In this document: positions 33,647-42,851 of the stretch, one piece after another
Layout of the letters: the number at the start of each line of letters is the position of its first letter
Position numbering within the stretch: the first letter of the stretch is position 1
From: UMGS1696 sp964621755
GTDB lineage: Bacteria > Bacillota > Clostridia > Oscillospirales > CAG-272
NCBI GenBank assembly: GCA_964621755.1
Contig: CAZUPI010000018.1
Coordinates: 1 to 57,493, forward strand
DNA: 57,493 nucleotides
Direction: 5' to 3'
Translations under genes and position numbers: made by a program
Notes under the pieces: generated by a model
What the model saw: the letters and a program-made list of their open reading frames with translations, nothing else
Databases searched by the model: none
What the model was told of the DNA's origin: nothing

Positions 33647-35575
33647 TCACGATAGAATCCGTTCCAAAATCCTTTTTTTCAGCGACTCACGGTCAAGGCC
33701 GCTGAGACGTTTGATATGGTCGAGGGTTCCATGGGGAAGGAGTGGGTCGCTTATCGCCAGTGTGTGTACCGGAATTCGGGTGAATTTGGCAAGCTCCGCC
33801 GCGATGGATTCCCCGAGACCGCCGGCTTCTACTCCTTCTTCAATCGTTATCGCCGCTCCGAAGCTGCCGGATTCCGCAATTTCACGGATTTGTGCGGCAG
33901 GGAGGGGAAGGATTTGCTCCAGTATCATTAGCTCAGAGGAAATTCCGCAGTCTGTCAAATCTTGCAGAACCGCGGCGGCGTCACGGGAAATCCTGCCGTA
34001 GGTGAAGACGAGCAATGTTGTATTTTTATTCGCTTGGCTGCTTTCAAATGATGCGCGTTTGAGGACGAAGCCGTCCCCTTCCATGCGCGTAAAGTTTACC
34101 GCGTTGTAGTTTGCGGATACGTCTTTCGGATAGCGGACGATACATAATCCGTCGCCGGAAATGGCAGCGGCGAGATGCGTCCGAAGCTCGTCCGTGGTGT
34201 CGGGGGAAAAAACGGTGATTCCCGGGATGGACTTGAATATCGCAACATCGTATATGCCCTGATGCGTCACTCCGTCTCCGGGAACCAGCCCGCTGTGACT
34301 GAGTACCATGACGACATGCGCGTTTTGCAGACGAATGTCATGCCATAGCTGGTCGAAAATCCGCTGTGAAAAGGTGGAATATAGTACCAGTACCGGAACC
34401 ATTCCGGCCATCGCAAGACCCCCCGCAAGAGCAGCGGCATGTTCCTCCGCAATGCCAACGTCAAAAAATCGCGCGCTGAATCTGCGTGAAAACTCATATA
34501 AACCACAGCCATCGGTCATGGCGGCGGTAATGGCGCATATTTTGTCATTTTCTGCGGAAATTTTGCATAAAGTTTCAGAAAAAACGGCAGTATAGGTTTC
34601 TCCCGACACGTCTTTTTTGACCTCACCCGTCGCAACGTCAAATGGAGACGCACTGTGATACCGTTCCGGATGCCCCTCAGCAGGCGGATACCCCATCCCT
34701 TTCCTGGTTTTCATATGCACAATCACCGGTGCGTTTTTCATCTTCGCTTCCTCAAGAACATGCACCATTTTTTGGTAATCGTTCCCATTGACCGGACCAA
34801 TGTACTCAAGCCCCAGATTTTCAAACAGACTTTCAGAATTGGTCGCGCGCTTGAGGAAGTTTTTGATTCCGCGCGCCAGATTGACAAGGTGGTTCCCAAC
34901 AAGCGGAACGGCGGAAAAGGTTCGTTTTAAAACCAGCTTGAAGGTGAAATAGCTCTCACTGGTGCGGATATAGGAAAGATACTTCGAAAGACCGCCAACG
35001 TTTCTGGAAATTGACATTTCATTGTCGTTCAGCAGAATGATGAGCTTCAAGTTCCGGTCTGCGAGGGAATTCAGCGCTTCAAAAATCATGCCGTTTGTGA
35101 ACGAGCCGTCGCCAACGATTGCAACGACCCACGGTGCATTTGTATTCCCATACTTTAATCGATTTGCTTCCGCAACTCCCATCGCGGCTGAGATAGACGA
35201 CCCACTGTGGCCGCAGGTCATCATATCAAACGGACTTTCCTCCCGATTGGTAAAGCCGGACAATCCGTTTGGTTTTCGCAGCGTCTGGAAATGCGAATAT
35301 CGTCCGGTGAGCAGCTTGTGCGCATAGCATTGATGTCCCACATCAAAAATAAAGGCGTCTGATTGCTTCTCGGCAGTACAGTTGAACACGTGATGCAGTG
35401 CCAGAGTTGCCTCAACCATGCCGAGATTAGACGCAAGATGTCCACCGTTTTCCGCAACGGTTGCTATAATTTTGGAGCGAATTTCACCCGCGAGCACTTG
35501 CATGTCCCCATCGGACAGCTTTTTCACGTCGAGCGGCGAGTTTATATTCGGTAAAATTGTATAATTATTCTGCAT
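33647..35575 (-). CDS. dxs: 1-deoxy-D-xylulose-5-phosphate synthase
   Basis: About 642 residues from the ATG at 35575 (QNNYTILPNINSPLDVKKLS, the family opening); a start up to 27 bases upstream is possible and no clear ribosome site decides. Key motifs: FDVGHQCYAHKLLTGR with the active-site His, thiamine site GDGSFTNGMIFEALN, transketolase region FFDVGIAEEHAAALAGGLA, and HQGIYDVA. It condenses pyruvate and glyceraldehyde 3-phosphate, the first step of the non-mevalonate isoprenoid and thiamine pathways. It lies 57 bases behind dnaB and is likely the last gene of the yybS-gdpP-rplI-dnaB operon. Confidence 0.93.
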   Translation of the reverse strand: MQNNYTILPNINSPLDVKKLSDGDMQVLAGEIRSKIIATVAENGGHLASNLGMVEATLALHHVFNCTAEKQSDAFIFDVGHQCYAHKLLTGRYSHFQTLRKPNGLSGFTNREESPFDMMTCGHSGSSISAAMGVAEANRLKYGNTNAPWVVAIVGDGSFTNGMIFEALNSLADRNLKLIILLNDNEMSISRNVGGLSKYLSYIRTSESYFTFKLVLKRTFSAVPLVGNHLVNLARGIKNFLKRATNSESLFENLGLEYIGPVNGNDYQKMVHVLEEAKMKNAPVIVHMKTRKGMGYPPAEGHPERYHSASPFDVATGEVKKDVSGETYTAVFSETLCKISAENDKICAITAAMTDGCGLYEFSRRFSARFFDVGIAEEHAAALAGGLAMAGMVPVLVLYSTFSQRIFDQLWHDIRLQNAHVVMVLSHSGLVPGDGVTHQGIYDVAIFKSIPGITVFSPDTTDELRTHLAAAISGDGLCIVRYPKDVSANYNAVNFTRMEGDGFVLKRASFESSQANKNTTLLVFTYGRISRDAAAVLQDLTDCGISSELMILEQILPLPAAQIREIAESGSFGAAITIEEGVEAGGLGESIAAELAKFTRIPVHTLAISDPLLPHGTLDHIKRLSGLDRESLKKRILERILS

Positions 35576-35632
35576 AAGAAACATAATTCGAAAGATGAGC
35601 AATCACCCATCGCGGGCAGTGCTCGATAAGAA

Positions 35633-36967
35633 TCACTCTCCCGCATTTTTTGCGAGGGTAGTGAATTTGGTGAAGCGGCCTATCCAACCCAGCTTGACTT
35701 TTTCGAGGGAGCCATGGCGGTTCTTGGCGATGATGACTTCGGCGACGCTTTGTTCGACGGTCTCTTCCTTGTAGTATTCGTCGCGGTAGAGGAAGAGGAC
35801 AATGTCCGCGTCCTGCTCGATTGCGCCGGAGTCGCGGAGGTCGGACAGCATCGGACGTTTATCGGGGCGATTTTCCGGACCGCGCGAGAGCTGCGCGCAG
35901 GTGATGACCGGAACGTTCAGTTCCTTTGCGAGAAGCTTCAGACCGCGGGAAATGTCGGCGACTTCCTGGACGCGGTTGTCGTTGTGCCGGTCGCCCTGCA
36001 TGAGCTGAAGATAATCGATAATCACCAGACCAAGATTTTTGACGCGCCGGAGCTTTGACTTCATCGCTGTGACCGTCACACCCGGCGTGTCGTCTATATA
36101 AATTTCCGCTTCCGACAGCTTGTTCGACGCGTAAGCGATTGCCTTCCAATCCTCGCCTTCGAGCTTGCCGGACCGCATTTTATAACTGTCAATTTGCGCT
36201 TCACTGGAGAGCATACGGTTGGCGAGCTGCTCCGCAGACATCTCGAGCGAGAAGACGCACACCGCCTTTTTCGTCTTGAGCGCGGCGGAGACCGCGATGT
36301 TCATGGCGAAGCTAGTTTTACCCATACCGGGGCGCGCGCCAATCAGCACCAAGTCGCTGTTCCCCATGCCTACGATGACATTGTCGAGATCGTCGTATCC
36401 GGTGGGGGTGCCGCGCAGCTCGTCAGGATTTTCGGATAGCTTTGTGAGGTTCTCGTAGACTTGCAGCAGCGCGTCGCGGATGTGGATGAAATTTTTGTTT
36501 TCGCGTCCCTCCGCGATGCGGAAAATTTTTGACTCTGCATATTCGACGAGACTTTCAGCTTCGTCCTCGCCGGCGTAGGCGGCTTCGGAGATGTCCTCAC
36601 TGGCGGAGATGAGCTGCCGCAGAATCGCCTTATCACGCACGATTTTGGCGTAGTCCTTCGCATTGACAGCTGCGGGGACGGTTTCCGCGATGAGCTTCAA
36701 GTATTCGCGCCCACCGGCTTCGTCGTAGGCGCCGCTTTGCACGAGCTCCTCGATGAGGGTCACGACGTCGATGTTTTTACTTTTGAGGTACATCGACTGC
36801 ATAGCAGAGTAGATTTCGCTGTGCTCGGGCATATAGAAATCATCTGAGGAGATGAGGGGAGCCACGTCGTCAAGGCACGGGGGGTTAATGAGGATGGAGC
36901 CGAGCAGGGACTGTTCCGCTTCCAGAGAGAACGGCATTCTCCGTTCGGATAAAATATCGTTGTTCAT
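35633..36967 (-). CDS. dnaB: Replicative DNA helicase DnaB
   Basis: 444 residues. The N-terminal domain opens PFSLEAEQSLLGSILINP. The RecA-type motor has Walker A GARPGMGKTSFA, CVFSLEMSAEQL, Walker B VIIDYLQLMQG and the region LRDSGAIEQDADIVLFLYR. No intein or insertion is present, and the length is normal. It unwinds DNA at the replication fork. The neighbour order rplI-dnaB is conserved in Bacillota and often lies near the origin. Confidence 0.97.
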   Translation of the reverse strand: MNNDILSERRMPFSLEAEQSLLGSILINPPCLDDVAPLISSDDFYMPEHSEIYSAMQSMYLKSKNIDVVTLIEELVQSGAYDEAGGREYLKLIAETVPAAVNAKDYAKIVRDKAILRQLISASEDISEAAYAGEDEAESLVEYAESKIFRIAEGRENKNFIHIRDALLQVYENLTKLSENPDELRGTPTGYDDLDNVIVGMGNSDLVLIGARPGMGKTSFAMNIAVSAALKTKKAVCVFSLEMSAEQLANRMLSSEAQIDSYKMRSGKLEGEDWKAIAYASNKLSEAEIYIDDTPGVTVTAMKSKLRRVKNLGLVIIDYLQLMQGDRHNDNRVQEVADISRGLKLLAKELNVPVITCAQLSRGPENRPDKRPMLSDLRDSGAIEQDADIVLFLYRDEYYKEETVEQSVAEVIIAKNRHGSLEKVKLGWIGRFTKFTTLAKNAGE

Positions 36968-37103
36968 GGGATACCTCAGAGTAACAGAGATGTAGTAACG
37001 CCAAAGGCGTTAGTGATTTGTACCCTACGCGGGGTTCCGACAGCGTAGGACACAAAAACTAACGTGCTGCACGTTCTTTCGTTTTGCAAGTGTAACTTAT
37101 GAC

Positions 37104-37556
37104 TTAGCCCGCCGCGACGACAACGTTAATTTTACCCGTGATTTCAGGGTAAAGCTTCACGTCAACGGAGTATGTACCATATGCCTTGATGGGATCGGAA
37201 AGTACGATTTTCCGACGGTCAATGTCAATGCCGTGCTGCGCTGCCAGCGCTTCGCCAATATCCTTCGTTGTGACTGAACCGTAGAATCTGCCGTCGCCGG
37301 CGTTACCCGGCTGTACCTTGATTTTTACTACAATTGTCTGAAGCTTCTCCGCTGTTTCACGAGCGGCCTTCTTCTCAAGCTCGATTTTGCGCTCACGAGC
37401 GGCTTCTTTATTCTTTATATCGTTCAGAACCTTCGCATCCGCTTCTACAGCGAGCTTGCGCGGGAACAGGAAATTGCGTGCGTATCCGTCCGATACGTTG
37501 ATGAGGTCGTCCTTTTTGCCCTGTCCCTTTACGTCCTGTAATAATACAACTTTCAT
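37104..37556 (-). CDS. rplI: Ribosomal protein bL9
   Basis: 150 residues opening MKVVLLQDVKGQGKKDDLIN with VSDGYARNFLFPRKLAVEA, the bL9 signature, then the long connecting helix and C-terminal RNA-binding domain (DGRFYGSVTTKDIGEAL). It binds 23S rRNA. It sits between gdpP and dnaB, all on the minus strand. The 136-base gap to dnaB holds small inverted repeats (AACGCC/GGCGTT near 36990-37004 and CCTACGC/GCGTAGG near 37023-37049) that could shape the transcript. Confidence 0.97.
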   Translation of the reverse strand: MKVVLLQDVKGQGKKDDLINVSDGYARNFLFPRKLAVEADAKVLNDIKNKEAARERKIELEKKAARETAEKLQTIVVKIKVQPGNAGDGRFYGSVTTKDIGEALAAQHGIDIDRRKIVLSDPIKAYGTYSVDVKLYPEITGKINVVVAAG

Positions 37557-37627
37557 TTTATCTTACCTCCACTTTTGGATATTTTGTCTATGTATAATGT
37601 TATTTATACCAATTGAAAATTCCGGAA

Positions 37628-37663
37628 CGGGGAGAGACTCAAAATGCGAGTCTCAAAGCCCCG
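37628..37663 (-). terminator. Stacked hairpin between gdpP and rplI
   Basis: Inner arms GAGACTC (37634-37640) and GAGTCTC (37648-37654), outer arms CGGGG (37628-37632) and CCCCG (37659-37663). On the minus strand only a weak T-rich stretch (AATTTTCAATT) follows, so it may be a partial terminator or a processing site that sets rplI levels. Confidence 0.4.
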
Positions 37664-37665
37664 GT

Positions 37666-39693
37666 TCACTTTATATGATGGTCGATTGCCGCCTTCAGCG
37701 CAACGATGATTTCGCTGGTAGATTTGTCTTTCAACTGCACTCCTGCAGCGTCGTAGTGTCCGCCGCCGCCTATCTCCTCGAGAATGAGCTGTACATTGAT
37801 TTTCCCGGATGAACGTGCGGAAATGTGGACCGTGTCGCCGATTCGCACCGCGGCGAAGGACGCCTCAATCCCGTCGACCATCAGCAGGTTGTCCGCAGCC
37901 TTTGCCGCGATGATGCGGTCAGCAGGAGACGCATCGGCATCCTCAGTGACCGTTATTGCAATTTTGGAGCGGTAGATTTCTACGTTTGAGCGGAATTTTG
38001 CTTCCCTCATGTAGTCGCTGTAGCTCTCGCGGAACAGGGACTGCACGGCGGTCGGGGATGCGCCGCGGTCGCGCAGATACATTGCTGCCGAGAAGGTGCG
38101 CGTACCGGTGTTCTTGGTGAATTGTTTCGTATCGAGCGTAATGCCGGCCAGCATGACGTTTGCTTCCGCTGGCGATAGGTCGTCTTTCGGAAGAACCTGT
38201 TCGAGCATCTCCGCCACGATTTCGCAGGTCGCGGAGGCGGACGGTTCAATGTACTCAACGTCAGGCTCCCGCGCAAACTCCTCCATTTTGCGGTGATGGT
38301 CGATGATAGCAAGCATTTCTGTGCGGTAGGCAAGCTCGGGCGCTTCGGAGATGGAGAGGTTGTTGACGTCCGCTACGATGACGAGGGTCCCGGTTTCGAG
38401 CAGGTCGAGCGCGGAGGCGGAGTCCGTGAAAATACCGATGAATTCTTCCTCCGAAGCAAGCATCCCGCGGCAGCCGATGAGATTGCGGTCTGCCATATTG
38501 ATGACGATATTGACTCTGGCGCCGCAGAACATGGCGATTCTTGCGAGTCCAACACACGCGCCGAACGCGTCAAAGTCTGCATACGCGTGGCCCATAATGA
38601 GGACATTTGACGCCTTCTTCATCGCGGACATCAGCTCATTTGAGACAACGCGCGCACGGACATTCGTTCGTTTCTGCACGGTTTTGGTGATGCCGCCGTA
38701 GAAGTCGATGCTGCTGTCTCCTTTCACGACGGCTTGGTCGCCGCCGCGTTGGAGAGCCATATCAAGAGCGGCATGGGAAGCTTTTTCCTTATCCTCGTAG
38801 GAGCCGTGGATGTTGGATACGCCCATCGAAATGGTCAGGGGAAGGTTGGTATCGCCGGCGCGTACGGCGCGTACGCGGTCGAGAATGTCGAATTTCTGCA
38901 TGACAAGCTCGTCCAAAACGCGGGTTTCTGTGATGAAGAGATATTTGTCACGCTCATATTCCTTCAAAATACCGCCGTATTCGTCCGCCCAATCGCGGAG
39001 AATCTGGTCGATTTGTGAGGCGGCGGGACGATAGTGCTCGCTGTCGTACTGCATCATTTCACTGAGGTTGTCGATAATGATGTAGGCGACGACAAGCTCA
39101 TCGCCAGCCATTTTCGCGGCGAGAGCGTCAAGCTCGGTGGTTTCGGTGGTGACTACAAGGGCGAAATCGTCGTCATCGGTTTTGATGTGATTGAATTTTG
39201 CGAGAAAAGAGCGGCCGTCGCAGATGAGTCTGGCGCCAGTATCACTCCGGCTGTTCCGGATTTCCGCGAGAGTCACGCCGAACAGTTCAGATACCAGCTC
39301 GCCGTAGAGCTTATTTTTGCTTGGATGCAGCTCTTCCGTGGCGTTGTTATACCAGATGATGCGCTCGGATGAATCGCACAGGAAGACGGGCGTTGACATT
39401 TTCACGACCGCGTCGAACATAATGCGTCCCATGACAGGGGCGAGCGCATCATCGCGCGCACCGGTTTTACTACATTTTTCAAAAATGTAGTAAGCAACTC
39501 CGGATATAGCGGCATAGAGGAGGAAAACAATCGCGCCGAGAAAAGCAAACTGAGTCATGGCGCCTTTTCCGGCGAGCAGAGCGGCGCCGACGGCGCACAG
39601 GCAAATACATACAGCTCCGCTTGCGGCGCAGACGATTGCAGTCTCTTTACGAATCCTGCGCAGGTCATTTTTATGTTTTGAATTTTTTGACAT
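37666..39693 (-). CDS. gdpP: Cyclic-di-AMP phosphodiesterase GdpP
   Basis: 675 residues in the GdpP order: two membrane helices (about 20-72), a PAS-like domain (about 95-170), a degenerate GGDEF domain (about 185-330, with YERDKYLFI where an intact site would be), then the DHH phosphoesterase (MGHAYADFDAFGACVG, VIVADVNN, IIDHHRKMEEF) and the DHHA1 domain ending in EEIGGGGHYDAAGVQ. All metal ligands of the DHH site are present. It degrades c-di-AMP and so affects cell wall, potassium and stress control. The order yybS-gdpP-rplI-dnaB is typical of Bacillota. Confidence 0.94.
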   Translation of the reverse strand: MSKNSKHKNDLRRIRKETAIVCAASGAVCICLCAVGAALLAGKGAMTQFAFLGAIVFLLYAAISGVAYYIFEKCSKTGARDDALAPVMGRIMFDAVVKMSTPVFLCDSSERIIWYNNATEELHPSKNKLYGELVSELFGVTLAEIRNSRSDTGARLICDGRSFLAKFNHIKTDDDDFALVVTTETTELDALAAKMAGDELVVAYIIIDNLSEMMQYDSEHYRPAASQIDQILRDWADEYGGILKEYERDKYLFITETRVLDELVMQKFDILDRVRAVRAGDTNLPLTISMGVSNIHGSYEDKEKASHAALDMALQRGGDQAVVKGDSSIDFYGGITKTVQKRTNVRARVVSNELMSAMKKASNVLIMGHAYADFDAFGACVGLARIAMFCGARVNIVINMADRNLIGCRGMLASEEEFIGIFTDSASALDLLETGTLVIVADVNNLSISEAPELAYRTEMLAIIDHHRKMEEFAREPDVEYIEPSASATCEIVAEMLEQVLPKDDLSPAEANVMLAGITLDTKQFTKNTGTRTFSAAMYLRDRGASPTAVQSLFRESYSDYMREAKFRSNVEIYRSKIAITVTEDADASPADRIIAAKAADNLLMVDGIEASFAAVRIGDTVHISARSSGKINVQLILEEIGGGGHYDAAGVQLKDKSTSEIIVALKAAIDHHIK

Positions 39694-39733
39694 ATGCGAA
39701 GTCCTTGATGAAAAATGTTGTTTTCGAGAGGAA

Positions 39734-40771
39734 TCAGCTTTTATTTTTTTCGCTGTCGCGGTCGTTCTCGCGGAGCTTCCGGCGAGTGCGGATATAGTTC
39801 GTGATGACGAAATATGCGCCGACGACAGAGAGGAGCATAGCTGCGTTTATCACGCCGAGAGAGACGAAGACAAGCAGCATCAGCATAGAGGTGAGCGTTC
39901 GTTTTCCACTTGCGTAGTACATGCGGACGCGGATTTTGCGGAGGGTCATGGAGAGGCCGACCGCGGCACACGGCAGCATCATCGCCAAGGTAATGCTGTC
40001 GAGAAGGGTATAGAGAAATGGATTTTGCGCAGAGGGCGTGAGCACAGTGAAGGTAAAGGCAGCGGCGTAGACCGCAGCGTAGGTAATAGGAAGGGAGATA
40101 CGGTGGGTGATACTGATGAAGGTATCCGTGCAGTCGAGCAGGCGGAACGCACTTTTTGCAAGAAGGTCGACAAACCAGGCGAGTGAGATTGACAGGACGG
40201 CGGTATATGCGGGCGCCATGACGATAATGCTGCGTGCAAGACTTCGTGCGGCGGATTCCGCGGTCTGATAGGCAGTTGCGAGTACTTCAGAGAGGGCGTT
40301 CATGCAGAGCACAGTGAAATCCTCAAAGGACTCAGCGACAAATCCGGCGCAAGCGATTATGGTCAGGACGATACAGATTGCGATTGAGCCGGACAAGGTA
40401 GTGAGCCGCTTGAATTTTGATTCGCGAGAGATAAGCGAGACGGCAAACACGTAGGAGGTAAACAGGACAGACAGGCTTATCACGCTTGCGGCGAAGAGGG
40501 AAATGCTGGAGAAAAAATACATCACGACGAAGGAGAGCGGCGTAACAAAGAGGGAGGCGGCGCGTCTCCAAAGGAGGATAATGAGCGAATAGAAGCATAC
40601 TGCGACTGCGAGCAAAGGGAGAGCTGCGACAGCTCCCACAAAGGAGGAAGAAAGCTTAGCGGCGGCAACGGTAAAAACGAGGTTCAACACCGTCATAAGA
40701 AGCGCAAGGGGAGGCGTCATTTCGGGCAAATCATCGCGCCGCTGTATCACGGAAAACATCTTGCCTGCCAT
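39734..40771 (-). CDS. YybS-like DUF2232 integral membrane protein
   Basis: ATG at 40771 follows AAAGGAT; the longer frame starts in the promoter area. The 345-residue product has about eight membrane helices and a basic C-terminal tail (RTRRKLRENDRDSEKNKS). Similarity to YybS/DUF2232 is by position directly before gdpP and by topology; short motifs are not distinctive. In some species this family is thought to act as a membrane component with energy-coupling-like fold. Function is unknown. Confidence 0.7.
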   Translation of the reverse strand: MAGKMFSVIQRRDDLPEMTPPLALLMTVLNLVFTVAAAKLSSSFVGAVAALPLLAVAVCFYSLIILLWRRAASLFVTPLSFVVMYFFSSISLFAASVISLSVLFTSYVFAVSLISRESKFKRLTTLSGSIAICIVLTIIACAGFVAESFEDFTVLCMNALSEVLATAYQTAESAARSLARSIIVMAPAYTAVLSISLAWFVDLLAKSAFRLLDCTDTFISITHRISLPITYAAVYAAAFTFTVLTPSAQNPFLYTLLDSITLAMMLPCAAVGLSMTLRKIRVRMYYASGKRTLTSMLMLLVFVSLGVINAAMLLSVVGAYFVITNYIRTRRKLRENDRDSEKNKS

Positions 40772-40823
40772 ACTGCACCATCCTTTATTGGTATTATACA
40801 CCCATTATATTTCTATAAAATAT

Positions 40824-40832
40824 ATTATACCA
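40824..40832 (-). promoter_or_regulatory. Extended -10 element for the yybS-gdpP operon
   Basis: On the minus strand the sequence reads TGGTATAAT, an extended -10 with perfect TATAAT. No good -35 is seen at 17 bases. It lies 53 bases before the yybS start. Confidence 0.45.
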
Positions 40833-40953
40833 TAAACATGAGGATTTATCTACAGCAATACTACAAAAAAATTGAAAACCCGGATTAAAAGTTTTCCATA
40901 TTGTTCCCACCTCGAAAAGTCAGCCTGATTGCTGTGATAAACTCACGTACCCC

Positions 40954-40982
40954 TTGATTTCCGCTTTCCAATATGGTAAACT
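40954..40982 (+). promoter_or_regulatory. Promoter of the GH35 gene
   Basis: TTGATT (40954-40959) and TAAACT (40977-40982) with a 17-base spacer, 35 bases before the ATG. Moderate match to consensus. Confidence 0.45.
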
Positions 40983-41017
40983 AATACCGGAAATTTCTTC
41001 GACGAAAGGATACTTAC

Positions 41018-42769
41018 ATGGGGATTTTAACTTATCATGACAAATCGTTCCTTATGGACGGGAAGGAGTACACCATCGTCTCAGGCGCGATGCACTACTT
41101 CCGGATACCGCGCCAATATTGGACCGACAGACTTGATAAACTCAAGCAGTGCGGATTTAATACAGTCGAAACGTACACTTGCTGGAATTTGCATGAGCCG
41201 CGGGAGGGAGAATTTGACTTCTCCGGTATGCTTGACGTTGCCGCTTATGTGGACGAGGCAGCAAAGCTCGGGCTGAACGTGATTCTCAGACCCGGTCCAT
41301 ATATTTGCAGTGAGTGGGAATTCGGTGGACTGCCGGCATGGCTGCTGAAGTACGAAAATCTCGCTCTCCGCTGCAATGAACCGCTGTTCATCGAAAAAGT
41401 ACGGCGGTATTATCATGCACTGTTTGAGCAGCTGACCCCCCGGCTTGCGACACATGGCGGCAACATTATCATGGTGCAGATTGAGAATGAGTACGGTTCA
41501 TACGGCAACGACAAGGATTATCTGCGTGCGGTTGTGGATATCTATCGTGAGTGCGGCGTGGACTGCACGTTGTTTACCTCCGACGGCCCCTGCGACTGGA
41601 TGCTGAACGGCGGCACGCTGCCGGAGTACCTCTGCGTGGCAAACTTCGGGTCGAACCCCAAGAGATGCTTCGAGGAGTTGGAGAAGTTCCGTTCCAATCA
41701 GCCGAAAATGTGCGGCGAATACTGGTGCGGCTGGTTCGATCACTGGTACGAGGAACATCACGTTCGTGAGGCAGACGAGCTTGCGGGATTGTTCCGCGAC
41801 ATGCTGGAGGCGGGGGCGTCTCTGAACTTCTACATGTTCCATGGCGGAACAAACTTTGGTTTCATGAACGGTGCGAACCACGGCGGCAAATACGAGCCCA
41901 CCGTCACGAGCTACGACTACAACGCGCTCCTCAGCGAGGCGGGCGATATGACCCCGGCGTATTATGCGGTACGCAAAATCAATGAGGAGTTCTTCGGCGC
42001 ACTCCCCGAGCTGACTTGTCAGAATATGCCCAAAAAGGCGTACGGCAAGGTTACGCTCGCAGAACGTGCGTTCATTCTTGACGCCGCAGACGCACTTTGC
42101 ACCCCGGTCCACACCGCCGCTCCGAGATACATGGAAGAAATCGGACAGAACTACGGTTTCACGCTGTATTCGACGACTGTACGCGGGCCGATGAGCGAGC
42201 TGAAGCTGAACTTTGACTGCGTACATGACCGTGCAATCGTGTACATCAACGGAGAAAAACGCGGATGGTTCGAGCGTTCGAGGCATATGGACGACATTCG
42301 CGTGGCGCTGAAAGCGGGAGAAGAAATCAAGCTGGATATTCTTGTGGAGAACATGGGACGAATCAACTACGGTCCGGAGATGCGCGACAGGAAAGGCATG
42401 GTCGGAATCCGCTTCGGTCAGCAGAATCACTACGGATGGGACATGTACCCGCTGGAGATGAAGGACTTGTCCGCCGTAAAGTATGAGGCATGCGACGGAG
42501 GCGTCGACAAGGCGTCGTTCCTGCGCGGCGAGCTCCCCATCGACGGCGAGCCGTCAGATACATTCATCAAGCTTGACGGGTTCCATCACGGATTTGTCGT
42601 CGTCAACGGTTTTAACCTTGGCCGCTATTATAACGACGCGGGTCCGCAGAAGACCCTCTACTGTCCGGCTCCCATGCTCAAGTCCGGCAAAAATGAAATC
42701 ATCGTCTTTGAAACCGATTCCACATCCACAAATACCATCGAATTTGTGGATGCGCCGGAGCTTGGGTAA
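41018..42769 (+). CDS. Glycoside hydrolase family 35 beta-galactosidase
   Basis: 583 residues without signal peptide, so intracellular. The TIM barrel opens FLMDGKEYTIVSGAMHYFRI and has the family phrase VILRPGPYICSEWEFGGLP. The acid/base is Glu158 in QIENEYGSYG and the nucleophile is Glu234 in MCGEYWCGWFDHW. The C-terminal half has jelly-roll domains (INGEKRGWFER; GFVVVNGFNLGRYY). It removes terminal beta-linked galactose from oligosaccharides taken into the cell, a fitting partner for the sugar ABC operon, although it is 12 kb away. It is divergent from yybS and has its own promoter. Confidence 0.93.
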   Translation: MGILTYHDKSFLMDGKEYTIVSGAMHYFRIPRQYWTDRLDKLKQCGFNTVETYTCWNLHEPREGEFDFSGMLDVAAYVDEAAKLGLNVILRPGPYICSEWEFGGLPAWLLKYENLALRCNEPLFIEKVRRYYHALFEQLTPRLATHGGNIIMVQIENEYGSYGNDKDYLRAVVDIYRECGVDCTLFTSDGPCDWMLNGGTLPEYLCVANFGSNPKRCFEELEKFRSNQPKMCGEYWCGWFDHWYEEHHVREADELAGLFRDMLEAGASLNFYMFHGGTNFGFMNGANHGGKYEPTVTSYDYNALLSEAGDMTPAYYAVRKINEEFFGALPELTCQNMPKKAYGKVTLAERAFILDAADALCTPVHTAAPRYMEEIGQNYGFTLYSTTVRGPMSELKLNFDCVHDRAIVYINGEKRGWFERSRHMDDIRVALKAGEEIKLDILVENMGRINYGPEMRDRKGMVGIRFGQQNHYGWDMYPLEMKDLSAVKYEACDGGVDKASFLRGELPIDGEPSDTFIKLDGFHHGFVVVNGFNLGRYYNDAGPQKTLYCPAPMLKSGKNEIIVFETDSTSTNTIEFVDAPELG

Positions 42770-42780
42770 AAGAAAACGTC

Positions 42781-42808
42781 AGGGGGTACTTTTGAAAAAG
42801 TACCCCCT
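42781..42808. repeat. Palindromic repeat copy 3 / bidirectional terminator
   Basis: AGGGGGTACTTTT (42781-42793) and AAAAGTACCCCCT (42796-42808) form a perfect 13-bp inverted repeat with almost no loop. It lies between the convergent GH35 and transglutaminase genes. Arms differ from copies 1, 2 and 4 but change together. Confidence 0.8.
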
Positions 42809-42851
42809 AAAACTCCCTCAAAACTTTTCAGATTGAGTTTGTGCAGTTCTT